Assembly (NCBI GenBank): GCA_964036155.1
Contig: OZ038422.1
Span: forward strand, 18,003,201 to 18,067,200
DNA from: Diploscapter coronatus
Taxonomy: Eukaryota; Nematoda; Chromadorea; Rhabditida; Rhabditidae
Reading direction: 5' to 3'
Length of the DNA stretch: 64,000 nucleotides
Position numbers and translations under genes: made by a program. Positions 35,010 through 48,168 of this stretch are shown here, piece after piece. The notes below the pieces were generated by a model. The model was given only the letters and a program-made list of their open reading frames with translations, was not told the DNA's origin and did no database searches. Every line of letters begins with the position of its first letter. The stretch's first letter is position 1.

Positions 35010-38000
35010 TTACTTAATCCAGTGTCTGATGAGATCAATAGGAATAGGAAACACTATTGTGCTATTTCTCTCAGCCGAGATGGAATTGAGCGTCTGCAGG
35101 TATCTGAGCTGTAGGGCCGCAGGCGATTCGGCAATAACCGTGGCTGCTTCCCGCAATGCGCGCGATGCCAACTGCTCGCCCTCTGCAGCAATCACCTTGG
35201 CACGCGCTTCACGTGTCGCTTCGGCTTCTGCTGCCATCGCTCGTTGTAGCTAAATTATTCGTTATTTTTTTTGAAAACATATTGTTTTGTTAAGGAGATG
35301 ATTGCACGGTCAGAAAATGTCCCTTTTCTGTACATTTTTGGCTAATCTTTGATAAAGTGCATTTATAAGAATAAGATTTTTCAGTTTCTTATGATAATAT
35401 AATAGAGACAATAACGAAAAATCTTAATACAAAAGAAAGTAATCATAGAAATCCGTATTTTCAATCGGTAATGCCTTCTTCACAACAAAAATGCGCATTA
35501 CTCTATCCTATCCTAGTCGCTCAATTTAACGCAAGTCTGAATAATTTCAAAACTTTCTAGGCAGCTATTTAAAACTGATATATGCCAGTAACACTATCCA
35601 AAAATTCAGTGATAAAAAAGGATCATGTCAGAAGTTGGGTAATGCACGAATGGACATTCTTTATCTTTTTATTGAGGATCTTCAGGGAAAATGTGGCAGC
35701 ACAGGCTTCATTTTACTTATCATTCAGAAGAGAACAATGATCCTGAATAAGATCAGTACTTCTGAACTCAATTCGGAGCTTACAAGGAGAGCTCACCTAA
35801 TGCCATGCCGTTTTTCTGTTAATTTTTCACCAATTGGGGTTTTGGCATTTTCATATTTCCTGATCGTGAATCTATAGTCAAAGTGCAATCGTGCCTTTCA
35901 GGGCGTTTGAAACCCATCAAATTATTTCATGAGGTGGAGATGATTGAAGAATGATGTATAATAATTTTTAATTCCACTTTTTGCATGCTATTTTCTCACG
36001 TTGCAAGTTTTCTGAATATCCAAGAGCAGGAAGGCCACGTCTTCATTCTTTGCTTCAGATTCGTGATCAGACAGGTAATTAATAAAAAATAATACTATAT
36101 TATTGCGAAGTAGAATCGTTATTTATAAAATTAGTATGACGCAAATTCAACGAATATGTATATTTTAAGTCAGTTAAGAAAGTAGGAGCTTACCTATAGG
36201 GCATAGGGTGGGGATTTAGTAATAGAATGTTAGATATCAAACTTTTCAGCTAAGAAAATTCATATAGTGATAATTTTATAGATTTTTTGCGGCACTATTT
36301 TTTATTAATTGCCGATCAGATATATGAAAACTCTTATTGGTGAAAACATGAAAAAACGTGATATTAGATAAACTCTCCTTGATATGCTCAATTAACTGGA
36401 GTTCGAGTCAATTGAGTTCGTTCAGTTTTTTTCAAGATCAACTTGAATTCTAACTCATTTTCACTTACAACAGGCATGCGCAGGATTAATTTAATGAATT
36501 ACATACCTGAACGGGAAGCCTGACGTCCTTGATCTCGACTCGTTCTACTTTAATTCCCCACGACTCAGTGGCTTCATCCAACAGACTCTGCAGCCCAATC
36601 GCCAGACTCTCTCTGTCTGAGAGAATCTCGGAAAGAGATCGCGTGCCCAGCATATTTCGGAGAGTTGTTTGCGCTAATAACCTAAAAAATTCAAAATTTC
36701 GTCGATTTATCAAATTAACCACTTAAGGAGAATTTTTCAGTCTCCGAAATATCATTAGAAACAAAAAATATTTTATTTACCTTGTAGAACCGTGCGCATT
36801 TTCAATGTTCGCGACGCTGACAGTTGCATTAGAAACTCGATAGTAAACAACTGCATCGACTGAGGTCGTCACGGAATCTTTTGTCAAAATCTAAATTTTT
36901 GATAGTAATTATGCTATAAAATATAGGGCTCATGCCTCCTGCGGGGGTACGGAAAACGAAACGGTACGAAGATCGACTTTTGTATAGGTTTCTATACAAG
37001 GAAGCACGAAGAATATACCCGGTCCTTTGGCACCTCCTCCTTAAATAATTCGATGGATTACTGAAGCGCGATAAATTTAGTATAAAATACCTATTAATCG
37101 ACCTAACCGAAAGATAACCGCTCTTTCGTACTCCTAAATTTTAGGGACCATTAATAAAATTAGTAAAACTGAATATGCACCTGGACAACTTTTATGCAGA
37201 AGCATATCGATATGGGAAACGTCATCAGAATGATGAGCCATGACAGGAACATGAAAAGCCATCCACAGAATCCAAGACCTGATAAATTTATAACCTGTAC
37301 TTGAACCGGAAAGTTAATATTCAACCTGCATCATAATGTTCGGGATTAATATGCTTCGGATAGTAGGAGAGTTTGAGTTGAGCGAGAGATTGTCTTCGGG
37401 CTTCGCGCTCTTCTTTCGCAAATATGAGAGGATTTAAGGTGAATCTAAAATTAATCTCATATTTTCGAATATTTAGTTTGATACCTTCCCAGAATACCCA
37501 TTTTTGCCTATTTGTTTATTCTTTTCATCTCATTTTTAAAAGATCTCTACTCCTTCCCAATTTAAGTGCTAGTATTTGTACGTAGTTGTTGTATATGTGA
37601 TGTATGAGGGATTTGTTAGTGTTTTCTATTTCAGTAGTAGAACCGCTCTTCCTTCCCATTTATTCTCCATTTCACTCCCAAAAAAGACCTCGTGTCTGCT
37701 TTTCTACTATGCAATTCTTCATGCGCAGCAGCTGTTCATCATTGTGCAGACAAAAAATCAGAATTAAGCCTAGGAATTTATGATTCGCGACCCATTAAAT
37801 TAAACACTGAACTTGGGATTAAGGCTTTTCTCGAATAAATAAAGAATGACTAAAGAATGAAGAACTATACGAAAGGTCGATTTTTAATGCAAAATAACTA
37901 TTTTTGAAATAAATTTTCTAGGTATCAGATGCAAATAAATTTCGACTATTTTAACAGAAAGAATGCATACAGTGCTTTGATCTGTTCGGTGTCTTTTTTC

Positions 38001-38383
38001 AGAAAAGAAATAATCTTTCATAATTGCGTTATTTTTTTAGAATATTTTTTCCATTGAAAAATTCTAAAAAATATTCTAATAATCCTACAAAGCAGATTTT
38101 TTTTAAAAATTTATCATAAAATGAGAAACAAATATTTCTAAGGGTTTTATAATGCTTCGCCAGGGACGGAAGCGAGAAAAGCACTGTGTTATAGAATATG
38201 GAATCGCCATGAAATATAATACACGTGCCAGTATAAATTTTAAAATTTCTTTAATAGTCAAAATTTCCCTATTCTTCATCAATTAACTGAAGTTCAGAAG
38301 AAAAAAATCCACCTTCTTCCAGTTCTGCCCCTGTGCTGCGGCACTTCGATCTGAATATCTTCGGTTCTTTCGTCCTCCCCCAT
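35010..38383 (-). CDS. Stomatin-like membrane protein
   Basis: Eight exons (38383-38313, 37444-37326, 37278-37181, 37133-37091, 37039-36936, 36890-36781, 36681-36507, 35249-35010) give 319 residues. A charged N-terminus leads to a hairpin membrane segment ([19 protein letters not shown]). The PHB/SPFH domain follows: [73 protein letters not shown]. It ends with the oligomerisation stretch [21 protein letters not shown] and [11 protein letters not shown]. Such proteins (MEC-2, UNC-1, STO family) scaffold membrane channels. The start at 38383 is the first Met after a TTGCAG acceptor; that exon is open further upstream (SHSGEHSSNES), so a longer N-terminus is possible. Intron 36891-36935 has a GC donor, and exon 5 follows a TTTAAG acceptor. 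Confidence 0.93.
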
Positions 38384-41300
38384 CAGCCTCTCAGATTCGT
38401 TAGAGGAGTGTTCTCCAGAATGGCTCTCTGCAAATCATTGTCATTTTGAGACGCAAAGGGAGGATTAATGTCCTGTCAGATTTATTTGTTTCAAATTTCG
38501 AACAATTTCATACTTGACACATGAATTATCTAGGCACCAGATCTAACCAACTGAGTAATTTTGCATAATTGCACACAAATTCAATTTAGAAAATTTAAAA
38601 AGAAAAAATTCTTGAAACTGCAGGATAAAGAATGAGTTTTCCGCTAATGAAATATCAAAGCCACATGAATTTGTGATATGCCTTGTCTTGTCTGGATAAG
38701 GATATGCCTGCTCTTTGCCCTCCCATAGCTAAAGCCCATCCACATGTCCATTTGATGAAGTTCTTCCCAGCATTTTCCTAATCTCCCCTATGCGCCTCGC
38801 ATATCCCTAATTTGACTCGAAAGCCATTCAGGCCATCAGCCCTTGTGCCCCTTCCTCTTTTCCCTTCCTCATTTCGCAGTTCTTCTCAACCCGGTGATCA
38901 AGTTAGCCGCTGCCCTCCCAGGAAGATGGCCACTCTGCCAGTCAGTCCCTGTCCCTGAATCTCCCTGGGGACAGACAAGCCAATTCACCTGAGGGAAACG
39001 ACACATTTCAGCTACACTTCACAAAACGCATTAGGGATAATTCGACAAGTAAGGCGTTTATAAATAGAAAAGAAATACTGGAAGCTATTGCCGAAGATAG
39101 GAAAAGAAGGATATCTGCGCATCACCGCAAGGCTGTGGCGCCAAGCAAAGCAATGGAATTGGTTGTGTTTTTGGACGACAGGCGTCTTCTCCTATCTTTC
39201 TGTCTGCCTCTATTCTGGCTGCAGCTCACAGAGACGCTAATCACATTTCCATTTCACTCGCTTATTATTATCCACTCGTCTCTATCTTTCATAGCCTTAT
39301 TACTGCATTTAGCTCTTCTCAGAAAAAGCATAATTGATTTGGGGGAATTTGGAAAAGCGGAAAAATACGTACGAATTTGTACAAATATTTTTTCGCTAGG
39401 TTTAGTTTGAGTTTCAGGTTCAAAGAATAATGTTGGATACAAAGTGCACTGCATAAATCAATCAGCCCATAGCACAGGATGAGACTATTCTGAATCTGAA
39501 CACATTTTAGAGCAAATTTATGTAAGTAGTAAGTGAGAGAATGTGCCAGTGTCTAAGAATTTTGTCGAGTTACTGAATGTAAATAGGGGGTCGAATTTCA
39601 TCGGTCGGACTGCTTAAAGTCAATGATCAAAAAATTGAGATGCGACGAGGGGAGTTGATGAGAAAAAAGAAAGGAATTGCAACAATAAACAGACGGAATG
39701 GAATGGAAGACAGGAGGACGCAGAGCAAGGGGCAGAGGTCCATTGGAAATGCACACTCTTCACTTCTTCACTGCTCCATTCCTCACTCTTCATCCTTTAC
39801 ACGGAGGTCTGGCAGAAGAGAGAGTCGGGAAAACAACTGACAACTCCCAAACAAGGAAAGAAGACTGGAAGGGTGATTATCACAATTTGTAACGTCCACA
39901 TCGTAGTATTCAAGAAGTTGTATTTCTTTTTGAAAGTCCAAATGAGCGAAGATGATAGAGAATAGATGGTTTGCGAAGTGATTATGGCTATTGTTACTGA
40001 TAATAAAGTCGGAATAAAATCTCAAATGTAAAATTAAACACGTCCAAGAGAATTGTTCGCATATTCAGGTGTTAAAAATAATAGCCGTTAATAATAGAAA
40101 GTCGATTTTCATTCAAGAAAGAAGAAACTGGAGATAAAAGCTGCCGGTTTTGAGTAGAAAAAACGCTGAAAACGACACATCCGGAAGAAACAGAAACTGC
40201 GCAGAAAATAGAAGAAAATGACTGCGAAAGAAGAAGAGAAGATTACGAGAAGAACAGACGGAAAAGGGGAAGGAAGTCCGGATTGGTCCGGATAAAGAGT
40301 AAGGCATCGCATGAAAAGCAAACAGCACAAAACAAGTTAAACCAAACGGCTATTGACACCTCATTAATCTAGGAAAAGTAGTAATTTGGAGGCTAAAAGT
40401 CATATAAAGCGGTTAAAATAATGGTATAAAATGAACATTCATGTAAGATGAAAATGCCACATGATTGAAAATATTTGTGCATGGTGATCATAACTATTTA
40501 GGAAATATAGAGAATAGCGGGTTAAAAGTAGGTAGGGTCTTCAAGTGAACATGCTAAACCGCATTTCTAGAGAAAATTTTTAGATAGAAATATTGTTCTG
40601 GTTGTGAACAAAGCAATTGCGAAGAATCAGTTTTAAAAAATCAAAATTTCCTAAATTAAGAAAATCTTCAAGACTGATCACTCAAAATGAACACATTTTT
40701 GAAATAGAAAAGCTGTTTGTGCATTTCCCTGCTTAACCATTTTGGGCTGACTTTTGTCACAAAGTCAGTTTATCAGGTTTATTGACGATTTAGATGTATA
40801 CTTTGATGAACTTTTGGGTTTGAAGGGTACCTTCTTCTCAAATGTTCGATTTCAAACTACCAAGTTTCTAACAAGAATACATTTCTGCAAAGAGGCGGAG
40901 CCTAGGAATTATACTTATCAGCAAAGTTATGAAAATGTTTCTATTAGGATTATATGTAGCATATCATCATTAGCAATAATCTCCCAGGTAGTTATTATTG
41001 TAAATAATAGCACGAAAAATTTCGGCGAATTATCAATTATGCATAATATAATCAATAAATATTTCAATATACAATAAAAACTTACGTTCATCGAATGGAT
41101 CAACTACTTCGAGGAATTCCATGAGTGCATCTGACTATGACAGAGAATACACCCTGCTTGTGCTAGAATGGAATGGGGATGCAAATAGCTGGAAACAGAA
41201 TGAGGAGCAGAATTTTATTAGAAACGCGTAGTGACAAATGAGTGGTAGCTAGGAGAGGGACTATTACCATACAAAGAGGCTTTGTCAAAGGCAAAAAGTA

Positions 41301-44300
41301 GTTTGGATCAGATGAGATTTCTGAATGAAAATAGAGCCAAAAGCAGGCTGATGGTCGGGTTGAATGGGTTGAAGTACGATGGGAGGAGTTTAAGATGACA
41401 GAGGACAGAGAAGGGAGGAATAAAGGAAGGGGAGATGATACTTCTCGGACAGAGAGGGAAATGGTTGAGGAGAATAGGAAGGAAGCGAGATGGCGAGATG
41501 GACATGACTGGCATTGGCATTGGAATGGAATTACAGACACGCAAAGCATATAAATGGGCACGATTTGATGAAGGACGACTTGCTGATAGAGCAAATGGGG
41601 TAATGAGGCAATAGAGCTGGTGATCGACGCAAGTTTAGCGATCAGTAATCTGCACTCCGTCAATAAAGTATAAGACATCCCCGAATTAGGCGATATGGGC
41701 CATGCTAAACGTCGGGACGACCTGAAACCTAGCTAGAGCAATCCAGAGGTGTCTTATACTTTCTTAACGGAGTGTATTTATGGGAAAAGCTGAAGGAATG
41801 CAATGAGCCAAGTTAAGAGGTTGTAAGGGGAGAGATTCATCATTCTCGGGCAGGCTGCAAGGCAGAAGGAACATGAATGAATGAATGCAGTACGGGAGGA
41901 GAATCGGTCATAAGCAGCATGACAGCACATAAGGAAGGTTGTTTGTTCTGTGAAATAAAATCTGCAAGTAGAGGGATGAGCGGCAATGGCCTGTTCAAAG
42001 ACTCAATTGCCCATGAAAAGCAGGGGGATTCGAAAGACGAAAACTACTGGACGAAGATGCATCGCAAGAAGAAATAATAATAAGAAGATTGATGAAAATA
42101 TTCAACAAATCCGAAGGATAAATAAGCTCTGCTTCAATAGCTGCATTAGGCTTACCAATCTGATCGCTGAACGAGATTCTCCCCGGAGAGGGCCGTCGGA
42201 CTTTCGGGTTTTTCTTGCTCTTCTGCGACTTGTTTCCACCCCAACTCATCGTAACAGGGGGCCAGGTTCACAAAAAGTCGAGTTGTGAATCGCAGTGCCT
42301 TGAAATTGAATACCCATAATTGAGTGAGGTAGATTTCAACGAAAGCTAATCGTATTGTAATTCGAGATACGAGACGAAGTAGGTGTTTTTCGCACAAAAT
42401 TGAGAGGAAGCGAGAGAGAAATCAAACGTCGAAGGAAAGGCTGAAGAGATTGTGGAATTGCACAGTGGGGGGTGAGCAATAAGGGTGTGTAAGGCTGTAA
42501 GGCAATAAGGCAACCAGCAGCAATAATATCCCAAATGCAATTTGTGACCATTGGTCTGACTGCTAAATTCCAAATCAAAGTTAAGTTTGGAAGCGGCAAG
42601 TTTGAAGGCGGGGCCAAATGAGATCAGGCCTGAATCTGCTGCGTCTGTTGGAGCTGAAGGATTGAGGGATGGAGCAAAATTGCGACACACTAAATGAGTG
42701 AAATGAGGCAAAGATGCGTATTAGGAGCGGAGGGATGGGAAAATGAGAACATCTAGCAGAAATGAAGTATCATTTTGCATACATCATTATCCACAATGCA
42801 CATATTTTAGTGAAACGATGTGAAGAAAAACAAAATCGGCTGCTTGACAAGTTTCGAAGCAGAACAAGTAGAGACAAAGAGCAGAAAGAATGGAAATAAA
42901 GAGTGAATGGGAAGAGGAGAGGGATGAAATCCGCTCGAGTTTGGCCCCGGGGGACGATAAAGGCCTATGTCCATCACGCACTGCAACAGACTGAGATATG
43001 GCCAATTGACCCGACGCGAGTTCCGACTCTCTTACATCTCCCACATATGTTCCAACTTGGGATATATCATTGCTTGCACTTTCGAGCCACATAAAAGTCG
43101 AATTATTTGATCACTATTAAAGATTATTCTCTAAACGAGGCTGATCTTCATTGACCATTGATCTAAGAAAACTCGGATATGCATGTAAATAATTATTACA
43201 AAAATCACGCTAGCAGTTGTATCGTCACAATTAGATAGTTTAGGTGGATATGACGGCCTCCTGCATTTTTTCTATTTCTTATATCCTCCAACCTCAAAAT
43301 CTGATGATAAATGCAGACAATGAAGGTGATTAAGCGTTGAGAAATGTAGGAAGCCGGATATTGATGGGTTAAGAATATTAACTATGCAATTGCGCATTTG
43401 TGCAATATTAAAGTTGTTTTTTATTATAATTTGGACAATAAATTTGCCGTGAATTAACTACTAAGGCTGTGGCAATTACTGCGCTTGCAAGTTTATATGC
43501 TATTTTCTCACAAATAGTCGGACAAATGATATCAAGTTTATAGTTTCATTCGATATAGAAAAAATCATCATAAGTTGATCTTCACTTTGAAATAAATTTA
43601 ACAATTCGTTATGAGCTAAATTGCTTGTTTGTTAAAATAGTACATCTTATCGAACCTCGACGCTTTTGTCCGGATGACGAGAAACAAAGCATTGCCGAAT
43701 GTCTTCCAAATATGCAGAGAATCTGATTGTGCAGTAACGGAATAACAGGATAAAAGGAAGTCGAAACAAGCCAAGTGGAAGAGGAAAGAAGAAAGAAGCC
43801 GAATAAGAAGAAAGGGGAAGCGGAAGAAGGAAAAATGAAATCAACTGCTCGTGGGAAACGAGGCACGTCAATTGCAGTCTCAGACTATGCAATTGGAAAG
43901 CAGATTGTCATTGACACTTTCTTGGTATCCTCACAATGCAATAGATTGTCATATCGCCAAATCTCGAGAAATAGCCATCCTTGAATGAAGTTATCCACCA
44001 ATAATTAATTTGCAAATTCTTCGACCGATAATTTCACACAACTACTAATAAACAAAATATAATTCATTAGTGAGAGCACGCTAATTAACCAGCAAATGAA
44101 TGAGTGAGCATAGCATTTCGAGTCCATATCAATGATCAGCTCTATCGTAATTCAATTATTGTGAGTCTTAGGGTGTGCCTGAAGGATTATTATCTACCAC
44201 GAATTGATTTCTAGTTAGTTGCCTTTCACGTAATGCAATTGAAAAATGAATGCCAAGTGCCTAGGTAACGATAAAGGCGAATTGAGCTGCAACTGCAATA

Positions 44301-46915
44301 AATTGAACAATCAAAAATAATGCGTGGAATTGAATGCGAATGGTGGAGAACTTCTGGGCTTGAGACTTGCGAATATAATAAATCCCTTGGCTATTCTTTC
44401 AAAGGAACTTATATGAAGATTCTATAGCAGAACGAGCAAAACAGATGAATTCCATACATCAATATGATATTTGAGGGTTGTAAAACCTCACAACAACAAT
44501 TTCAAAGAATAAACTAACAACAGGTGGTTGCAGTTATTCCTCAAAACTCCATATAAAATAATGTTAGCAACTCTACATTCCATCTCACAACAAACTCTCC
44601 TAGATGAAATCTGTCATTTTCAGACGCAGAATTTCATATTAAAGGTATCTAAAATCCGAAATAATAATTGAGCAGTTTTCTTCTAAATGCATTATCGCTT
44701 TTCAATAAAGACGGAACCATTTTCCGAAGTTTGCGATGAATTAAATATAGCAGAACATTCTTAATTCGCTGGGAGCTATTCGAGTAAACTCTTATAATTA
44801 TTTTATTCGGCCAAGATTATTTTCTGACTACGCAATTCACTGGGCAAAATATGAAGAGAAGGAAATCGTGAGAGCAAAGAACAACTACACAATTGGCTTG
44901 CTATTTGAGATAATAAAATTTACAGGTTCATAATACATTTGCATAGTATGCGATGCGGAAGAATTTCGAAACAATATTCGGAGCTCGAAATCAAATTGAG
45001 CATAGTTTGAAGAAAAAAAATCTGAATTCGAATCAAATGTTCGATTCTTCGAATTCTCTATCAATACAACAATAATGATAAATCATAAACTGACCTGGCG
45101 GAGTGAAACGGAATTTGACTTCTTTTTCGACCATTTGAGCCTGAAAATTATGGAGCGAAATTAGAGGAAAAGCAGAGCACAAAATGAACGAAGTAAAAGT
45201 AAGTCGGCGAAAGCAAAACGGCAAAACGAGAAACCATAAAAACGGGTACTTGAAAGGAAAGGAAAGGCAAGGCAAGATATGAAATAGGTATTAGGTATTA
45301 GAATGGAGTGGAAAAAGGTCAGAATAGCATTGGGACAGAGCGCTACGACTCGATTAACAATTCTGAGAATGTCGAGATCTAAATGGACTGACTGGTTTAT
45401 ATGGATGAATAATCAACCGGTCAAGAGAATTAAGGGGATCTTATCACGGATCTGCATGCCAAATGAGAGGTATCCGTTAGTGACAGCTCTTTCCTTTCAA
45501 CTGACCGCTCGCTTTTCTCTCCACTCATTTATTCGTCACCTTCTTCTGACTTGTGCGAACAGACAAACTATGAATGAAGACGATTCAGCACGCAGATAGC
45601 TAAATATACGTCCACACATGTATTTTTCATCCTATTTATACACCAAAAGAGAATGTTCAGGCGTTTAGACGAATATTTGTTATTGATGATCTAAAATGTA
45701 ACCTAATCATAGAAGTAGCATTATTAATTATCAGAAAAGCTGATCTCCGTTAATATAAAGGTCAAGAAATGTTTATGTGGCAAACGAAAGATGCAGTTCG
45801 CTTTTTCAAGGCGAATTTGATGCTTTTTCTCCAATTATGCTTGAAGATCTAGCGCTTTTTCGGCATGAATAAACAATAAAAAATTGTAAACAATCTCATG
45901 TAATAAGTTCAGTTAGATGAGAAAATCGCATTTGAAAAACAAATCTCTAAAAATGAAGGAGAATAACGTTGATAGAATGCCGATATAAAATGATTGTGGA
46001 AAGCAGTGACAATGCATAACGTGAAGCACGAATGAATGGAGTTTGGAGAGGAAGTGGGCAAATTTGGAAGTGCGCAGCGCTGCTTCATGCTTCAGGATGA
46101 CATCCGTTTCGCCCTCTCCTCGCATCCTTTCTGAAGGCTGAAGGAAGACCACAAGCGGAAGCTACAACTCGGCTACTCTCTCAGCCCCTTCTCCGTTCAA
46201 CTTGGTCTCCCAAAAAGGCAGCTGAATTGAGGAATAAGGAATCGAGAAAAGAAGCAAACTTATGCAAATTAGAGGATGACAAGGACACAGAAATGAGAAA
46301 GAATGCAGTTGGGGGAGGGCGTGGAGAGGATAAACTGAAGGGCTGAAATTGAAAGAACGGATGAAAATAGAACTAGAGCAATTCCCATGGAAGTTGAAAG
46401 ACAATTCGGAAATGTGGGATAATTATTGTTCTATGAAACCTGAGAAGTTTGAGGTATTTTGGTAGATTTTTTGAAAACAGTATTTTAAAGCTCATAACTT
46501 TTGAGTAGAAAATATTGAACTGAGGAAAAATCTTGTCACACTAAATTTCTAATTTATTCTGCAGACCTAGACTGAAGCAATCGAACTGAAAGCTTATAAA
46601 CATATTCCAAATTGTATTTGTTAAATATCTCCAAAGTTACAACCGAATTCGATTCATTCGGAAGTTCTGCGAAAATTCTTTATTTTCACTAGTAATTCTT
46701 GTCTTGTTTGCAGATCAGAACGTTATTGAAAAAATCACATCTCTTCCAAAATAAATCAATCCCAGTTGAAAATTTTACGGATATTTAGGACATGCAGTAT
46801 GGAATATATTTATAGGTTTTCAATCCGATTGGTTCAATCTATCAATGCGGAATAAATTAGAAATTTAATTTCGCAAGACGATTTCCTCAACCAACTAGTT
46901 TGAAGTGAGGATTTA
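38384..46915. other. Long gene-poor region, purine-rich on plus
   Basis: No coding exon could be supported in about 8.5 kb. Many blocks (39.6-39.9, 40.1-40.3, 41.3-41.5, 42.4-42.9, 43.7-43.9, 45.1-45.3, 46.2-46.4 kb) are G/A-rich on plus, giving long but low-complexity minus-strand frames. A short Tc1-like element lies at 41653. The region may be the promoter/outron side of the stomatin gene. Confidence 0.45.
41653..41774. mobile_element. Short inverted-repeat element with Tc1-like ends
   Basis: About 122 bp with ends CACTCCGTCAATAAAGTATA and an inverted partner reading CACTCCGTTAAGAAAGTATA, both continuing into AAGACA. The length rules out a transposase, so it is a non-autonomous derivative. 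The right side has a TA; the left TA is not intact. Confidence 0.75.
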
Positions 46916-48168
46916 TTAGGCTGTCAGGAAAGTCCTGCACCAAAAATTTAAAAAATCTATAATTTTCTAAAAATGAGTCGAATGCCCTAATAAGTATGAG
47001 AACCTTGTAGAATGTTCTCTAAGCTATCACCACATGGGTATATAAGGGTCTGCGCCCAGGGGTTTGATGACTTACGATTATTATAAGCGAACCCCAACTT
47101 TGAACAGTCATCTACTACGAGTGGCGCCAAAACAACAACGCAAGCAGAACGGCCGCTAACATCAACAACACATTCGGTGAGAGCACTGCTTCCCGTTGGA
47201 CAGTCAACTGCTGGTTCTATCGCTTCGTGGCAGGAGATACGAGCTTCGAAGAAAATGAGCGTAGTGAACGACCATCCTCCATCGACAAAGACAAATTGCA
47301 GAACTCTATCAAGACCAATCCAGAAGCTACCATGTGAGAACTGGAGACAACACTCGGGTGCTCTAATGCCACCATCGTTGCCCATTTCCACGATCTCGAC
47401 TATCGAAAAATTCAATTGAGATGAACCCCCATCGACTGACCAACGTCCATAAACAAGTGCATGTTAACATCCGTCAGTCTCTCCCCTTCCGTCTGCACCG
47501 AAAGGAATTTCTGAAAAATCTAGTGATTGGAGATGAGAGCTGGACACTTTACTACAGCGATGCACGACACGCCATCTGGCTCCCGCGCGACGCAGAGCCA
47601 CTAACGCAGTCGAAACCGAACCCCACCAATGCAAACATTTCCTTCCCGTTTGGTGGAACGCGAAAGGGTCGATATACTACGAGTTGCTTCCTACAAGCAG
47701 GACTGTCACAGCTACCATCTACGTCGATCAGCTTCAAAAATTGGTCGACGCAATTCGAGAAAAACGGTCGAGACGCTCAATTGTCCACCTCCTGCATGAT
47801 AACGCGCGACTACACGTTGCTTCGGGCACCCACCAAAAGACCACAAAGCTCGGCTGGCACCCGGTCATCCACTCATCGTATTCGTCGGGCCTTGCTCCAT
47901 CAGATTACTATTTGTTCCCTCCTTTGAAGCTCCACCTACGAGAGAAAAAAATCGACAAAGACGACGACCTAAAAACAGCAGTCGACGACTTCTTTGCATC
48001 ATAGTCTCCTGAATTCTGGGCGCAGGGCATCAGTGATTTGCCCAATAAATGGGCGAAGGCTACTGACCTCAATGGCCAATATATCATTGATTCTTGGTGG
48101 TTTTAAATAAAGTTATGAATAAATGAAAATTGATTCTTTTTTGGTGCAGGACTTTCCTGACAGCCTAA
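46916..48168 (+). mobile_element. Mariner-family DNA transposon, second copy, inactivated
   Basis: Terminal inverted repeats TTAGGCTGTCAGGAAAGTCC on both ends, with TA target duplications (46914-46915 and 48169-48170), 1253 bp. The ends differ from the element at 9433, so it is a separate mariner lineage. Confidence 0.9.
47100..48106 (+). pseudogene. Mariner transposase remnant (SETMAR-like lineage)
   Basis: Recognisable blocks in order: RTAANINNTFGES (DNA-binding half), FYRFVAGDTSFEE, VIGDESW (first Asp), HDNARLHVA (second Asp), LAPSDYYLF (third Asp), and a Trp-rich end. In-frame TGA codons near 47332 and 47418, plus a frameshift near 47650, break it. The preserved order shows a once-complete DD34D enzyme. 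Confidence 0.85.

Noticed and set aside
40754..41077. 107-codon plus-strand frame (FIRFIDDLDVYFDELL...)
   Set aside because: Starts at a non-ATG codon, has no acceptor in front and no recognisable family.
41163..41678. 171-codon minus-strand frame
   Set aside because: Ser/Leu/Pro/Phe low complexity from purine-rich DNA; no domain and overlaps the Tc1-like element.
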